The position numbers and the translations under genes were made by a program. A DNA stretch of 64,000 nucleotides from contig NZ_NEHO01000008.1 of the NCBI RefSeq assembly GCF_002113375.1, positions 228,134-292,133 of the forward strand. The letters are read 5' to 3'. The notes under the pieces were generated by a model. It was not told the origin of the DNA and searched no databases. It saw only the letters and a list, made by a program, of their open reading frames with translations. This DNA comes from Pseudomonas sp. R37(2017) (GTDB taxonomy: Bacteria > Pseudomonadota > Gammaproteobacteria > Pseudomonadales > Pseudomonadaceae). Below are positions 61,492 through 64,000 of this stretch, one piece after another. Within the stretch, counting starts at the first letter, position 1. Each line of letters begins with the position of its first letter.

Positions 61492-63024
61492 TTAATGGTC
61501 GCTTAATGCACTAATGAACTCCGCAGCCGGCATGGGCTTGCCGAACAGATAGCCCTGCAGGAAGTTGACCTGATGAGCGCTCAGGTAATCACTTTGCTCG
61601 TGGGTTTCGACACCTTCGGCCACCAGTGCGAGGTCGAGCTTGACTGCCAGCTCGATGATGCTGTCGAGGATGTGGCTGGAGAGTGTGTCGATACCGATCA
61701 TGGCGACAAAACTCTGGTCTATTTTCAGGAAGTCAACATTGAACTGCCGCAGGTAACCAAGGCTTGAATGACCTGTACCGAAATCGTCGATGGCGATTTT
61801 CACGCCCAGTTCGCGAAGTTGCTCGAACAGTTGCAGGGTGATGGCCGTGGGCTCGATCAGTTCGCGCTCGGTCAGTTCCAGAACCAGATGGATCGAGTCC
61901 GGTTCAAACGCAGCGAGAAACTCGCGGCAATCCCTGACCAACTCCAGGTCTCGGCAATGGCTGGCGGTGATGTTCAGGCCAATGTGAAACGGTTTGCTGA
62001 ACCTGGCGGATTGCGGTCCGAGCAGGGCGGCGGTCTGTTTCATCAGCGAGCGGGTCATCGGCACGATCAGCCCCGAGTGCTCGGCAAACGGAATGAACAG
62101 GTCCGGACGGACCAGGCCTTCCTTCGGATGATTCCAGCGCATCAACACTTCAGCACCGGACCAGCTTTTACTGTCGCCATGCACGACCGGTTGGAAATAA
62201 GGAATGAACTCTGCGGCTTCCAGTGCCCGTTGCATTTCCTGGGTAGGTGCCGAGGCGCGTTTTTGCACGAAATGACCGATTGACCCGGCAATCACCCCAA
62301 AGAAAATCAGCAAGCTGAACAGTGGTGGATACTCGCTGCTCATGTATCGCCAGGTTTCGCCTTTCGGGAAACCGGCTTGTACGGCAAAAGCATAGCGTCC
62401 GGAGGTCAAGCGGCTCTGCGCAACGGGTAGTATAGGCGCAGTGCCGGTGTGAACCTTGCCATCGGTGGACATCCAGCCCGGGCCAACCTGCAGCAACAGC
62501 AAAGTCTTGCGGCCGATCAGGCGCAGGACATTGCTCAAGTGATAACCGTCGAGGGTCGTCAGCGCGCCTTTTTTGTCTTCACTCAGCCGGTACACCAGCA
62601 AAGCGGTATTGGGTGTTACCGGGTTGCCATTCATGAGCCACAAGGCACCCTGGGTGTAATCACCCGGATTGACCTTCTCCTGATAGTCGCCGAACAACGA
62701 GCTGCAATAAAGGTTGTTGTCCCACACCAGATTGGTTGAGCGTACGAATGGGCGGCGTGTGACTTGCTCGCGCAGTGCCAGCTTGACGTCGCTGCAACTC
62801 TGGCCAGCCAGCGGCAAAAGTTCATGAGCGGCCTGGGCGGTGTTGTCGAGCATCAAGTCGAACTGGCGAACACCTTCTTCGGCGGTTTGTTTGGTGTCGT
62901 GTTTGAGTGCACGCCCTGCCTGCATGTAAAGAATGGCGGCCCCCAGGAGCACCGGGAGCAACCCACTGATCAGGGTGACCGCATTTCTTCTGCGGCGATT
63001 GCGGGTTATGGCTTTGAGCGGCAT
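61492..63024 (-). CDS. c-di-GMP phosphodiesterase, CSS-EAL type
   Basis: The protein has 510 residues. TM1 at about 14-34, a periplasmic CSS-motif domain with YCSSLFG at about residue 106, TM2 at about 234-254 and a cytoplasmic EAL domain: GAEVLMRW (EVL form), NITASH, ELTERE, IDDFGTGHSSLGYL, KIDQSFV, EGVE. Catalytic residues look intact, so it should hydrolyse c-di-GMP, with activity set by redox state of the CSS cysteines. Confidence 0.93.
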   Translation of the reverse strand: MPLKAITRNRRRRNAVTLISGLLPVLLGAAILYMQAGRALKHDTKQTAEEGVRQFDLMLDNTAQAAHELLPLAGQSCSDVKLALREQVTRRPFVRSTNLVWDNNLYCSSLFGDYQEKVNPGDYTQGALWLMNGNPVTPNTALLVYRLSEDKKGALTTLDGYHLSNVLRLIGRKTLLLLQVGPGWMSTDGKVHTGTAPILPVAQSRLTSGRYAFAVQAGFPKGETWRYMSSEYPPLFSLLIFFGVIAGSIGHFVQKRASAPTQEMQRALEAAEFIPYFQPVVHGDSKSWSGAEVLMRWNHPKEGLVRPDLFIPFAEHSGLIVPMTRSLMKQTAALLGPQSARFSKPFHIGLNITASHCRDLELVRDCREFLAAFEPDSIHLVLELTERELIEPTAITLQLFEQLRELGVKIAIDDFGTGHSSLGYLRQFNVDFLKIDQSFVAMIGIDTLSSHILDSIIELAVKLDLALVAEGVETHEQSDYLSAHQVNFLQGYLFGKPMPAAEFISALSDH

Positions 63025-63136
63025 TCGCGAATCCTGTCACGAAGAGGTAAGGCTCTCAAAGGCTGGCAGGGCAATACGCCTCCCATGAAGAGTTCGACTA
63101 TGGGCCATGATAGTCGGCCCTTGGCGGTTACGCCGC

Positions 63137-64000
63137 TCAACGCAGGTCGAGACTTTCGGCCACCTTGATAAAGGCCAGGGTCGCCGGCGATGCCTGGCGT
63201 CGATCGAGTACCGCCAGGCCAACCTGGCGTAACACCGCCGGCGACAGCGGTTTTTTCACGCAGCGACTGTCAATTTGAGTGGGCAATGAACCTTCGGCAA
63301 CCACCGTCACCCCATCGCCACGAGCCACGACATCCAGGGTGCTCATCAACTGCGAGCAGCGATAGCGGATGTTGGGCGTCAGGCGGGCAGCGGTGAACAG
63401 GCGCGAAACCAGTTCCGACGAGCCGGCTTCGGTCAGTACAAACGGGGTGTGGCACAGATCTTTCAGGCTCAGCCTGTCGTAACTGGCCAACGGATGTCCG
63501 GCGGGCAGCAACGCGACCATCTGGTCTTCGATCAGCGCAACCGTGTCGAAACGCTCCTCGGGCAACACCACAAAGCCGATGTCGATCCGTCGCTCCTCCA
63601 GCCACTGCAGTACCTGACGGTCGGGGCCTTCGTCGATATGCACTTCGATGGCGGGATGGGCGGCGCGGTACTGCTGCAGAATCAACGGCAACAATTTGAT
63701 CGATGAAGTCGGGCCGAAGGAGCCGATACGCAGCGTGCCGCGTTTCATGCCTCTCGCATCGGCCGCTTCCTGGCGCAGGGTGTTGGCCAGGCCCAGCATC
63801 GCACGGGCGCGCAGTAACAACTGCTGGCCAATGTCGCTCAACTCGATCCGGGATTGATGCCGCAGGAGCAACTCGACACCCAACTCCTGCTCCAGGGACT
63901 TCAAGGCATGGGATACCGCCGATTGGGAAATACCCAGGCGATTGGCCGCGGCTGTGAAACCGTGGAGCTCGGCGACGAGGGAGAAAATCTCCAGTTGAGT
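63137..64000 (-). CDS. LysR-family regulator (5' end off right edge)
   Basis: 288 codons are visible. The frame continues past the annotated-like TTG at 63904 to the window edge and reads TQLEIFSLVAELHGFTAAAN, then RLGISQSAVSHALKSLEQEL, the LysR winged helix-turn-helix. The effector domain (LRIGSFGPTSSIKLLPLILQ, VALLPAGHPLASYDRL) follows. The start codon is outside the window. Confidence 0.9.
   Translation of the reverse strand, partial: TQLEIFSLVAELHGFTAAANRLGISQSAVSHALKSLEQELGVELLLRHQSRIELSDIGQQLLLRARAMLGLANTLRQEAADARGMKRGTLRIGSFGPTSSIKLLPLILQQYRAAHPAIEVHIDEGPDRQVLQWLEERRIDIGFVVLPEERFDTVALIEDQMVALLPAGHPLASYDRLSLKDLCHTPFVLTEAGSSELVSRLFTAARLTPNIRYRCSQLMSTLDVVARGDGVTVVAEGSLPTQIDSRCVKKPLSPAVLRQVGLAVLDRRQASPATLAFIKVAESLDLR

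Overview
The window looks like a Pseudomonas chromosome of the fluorescens group. The basis is an MvaT-type H-NS protein, ahpC-ahpF, gorA-kfrA, modABC with a ModE-like box, galU, the typical 'TGTAGGAGCGAG' REP-like repeats, high GC and the codon style. This is judged by eye from protein families; no search was run. Layout: (1) 1-24.2 kb is the late half of a prophage. A secreted-protein gene runs off the left edge. It is followed by a holin region, accessory genes, a lambda-type head module (Nu1-like and GpA-like terminase, gpW, portal B, ClpP-type protease C, decoration D, capsid E) and a complete P2-type contractile tail module (V, W, J, I, H-like fibre, fibre chaperone, sheath FI, tube FII, E, E', tape measure T, U, X, D). 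A D12-class adenine methylase follows, directly behind a LexA-like box. The integrase, repressor, replication genes and endolysin are not in view.  (2) 24.2-30.4 kb is a compact AT-richer cargo segment. It holds a small-protein/2TM SLATT-like pair, a two-gene caspase-like (C14) operon, a MITE-like 186-bp element with 23-bp inverted repeats, a PD-(D/E)XK nuclease-like gene and a class III nucleotidyl cyclase-like gene with a histone-H1-like tail. This is the best place to look for an undescribed anti-phage system.  (3) 30.4-38.4 kb is a mosaic of metabolic cargo. An arsR-gapdh-arsJ arsenic unit sits between two 69-residue paralogues, followed by an AraC-type regulator diverging from an SDR and a zinc-free alcohol dehydrogenase/quinone oxidoreductase. 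A 59-nt 3' piece of a tRNA-Leu(TAA) at 38312-38370 has the form of the right attachment site of an integrated element.  (4) 38.4-64 kb is mostly core-like chromosome. It carries a hydroxypyruvate isomerase-like gene, an SLT-like lipoprotein, NmrA-like/TetR divergent genes, modABC, a nitronate monooxygenase-like flavoprotein, an alkylation-repair cluster (2OG oxygenase, alkB, ada), DUF1883, galU, gorA, kfrA, a tyrosine recombinase, ahpC-ahpF, gloA, an MvaT-type nucleoid protein with a TTG start, an EAL phosphodiesterase and a LysR gene cut by the right edge.  How it fits together: the prophage late genes form a tightly overlapping rightward operon. It is punctuated by seven short hairpin plus T-tract elements, most of them just ahead of a ribosome binding site. 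The cargo between the methylase and the tRNA scar is plausibly host-protective or niche-adaptive DNA carried by the same or by successive insertions.
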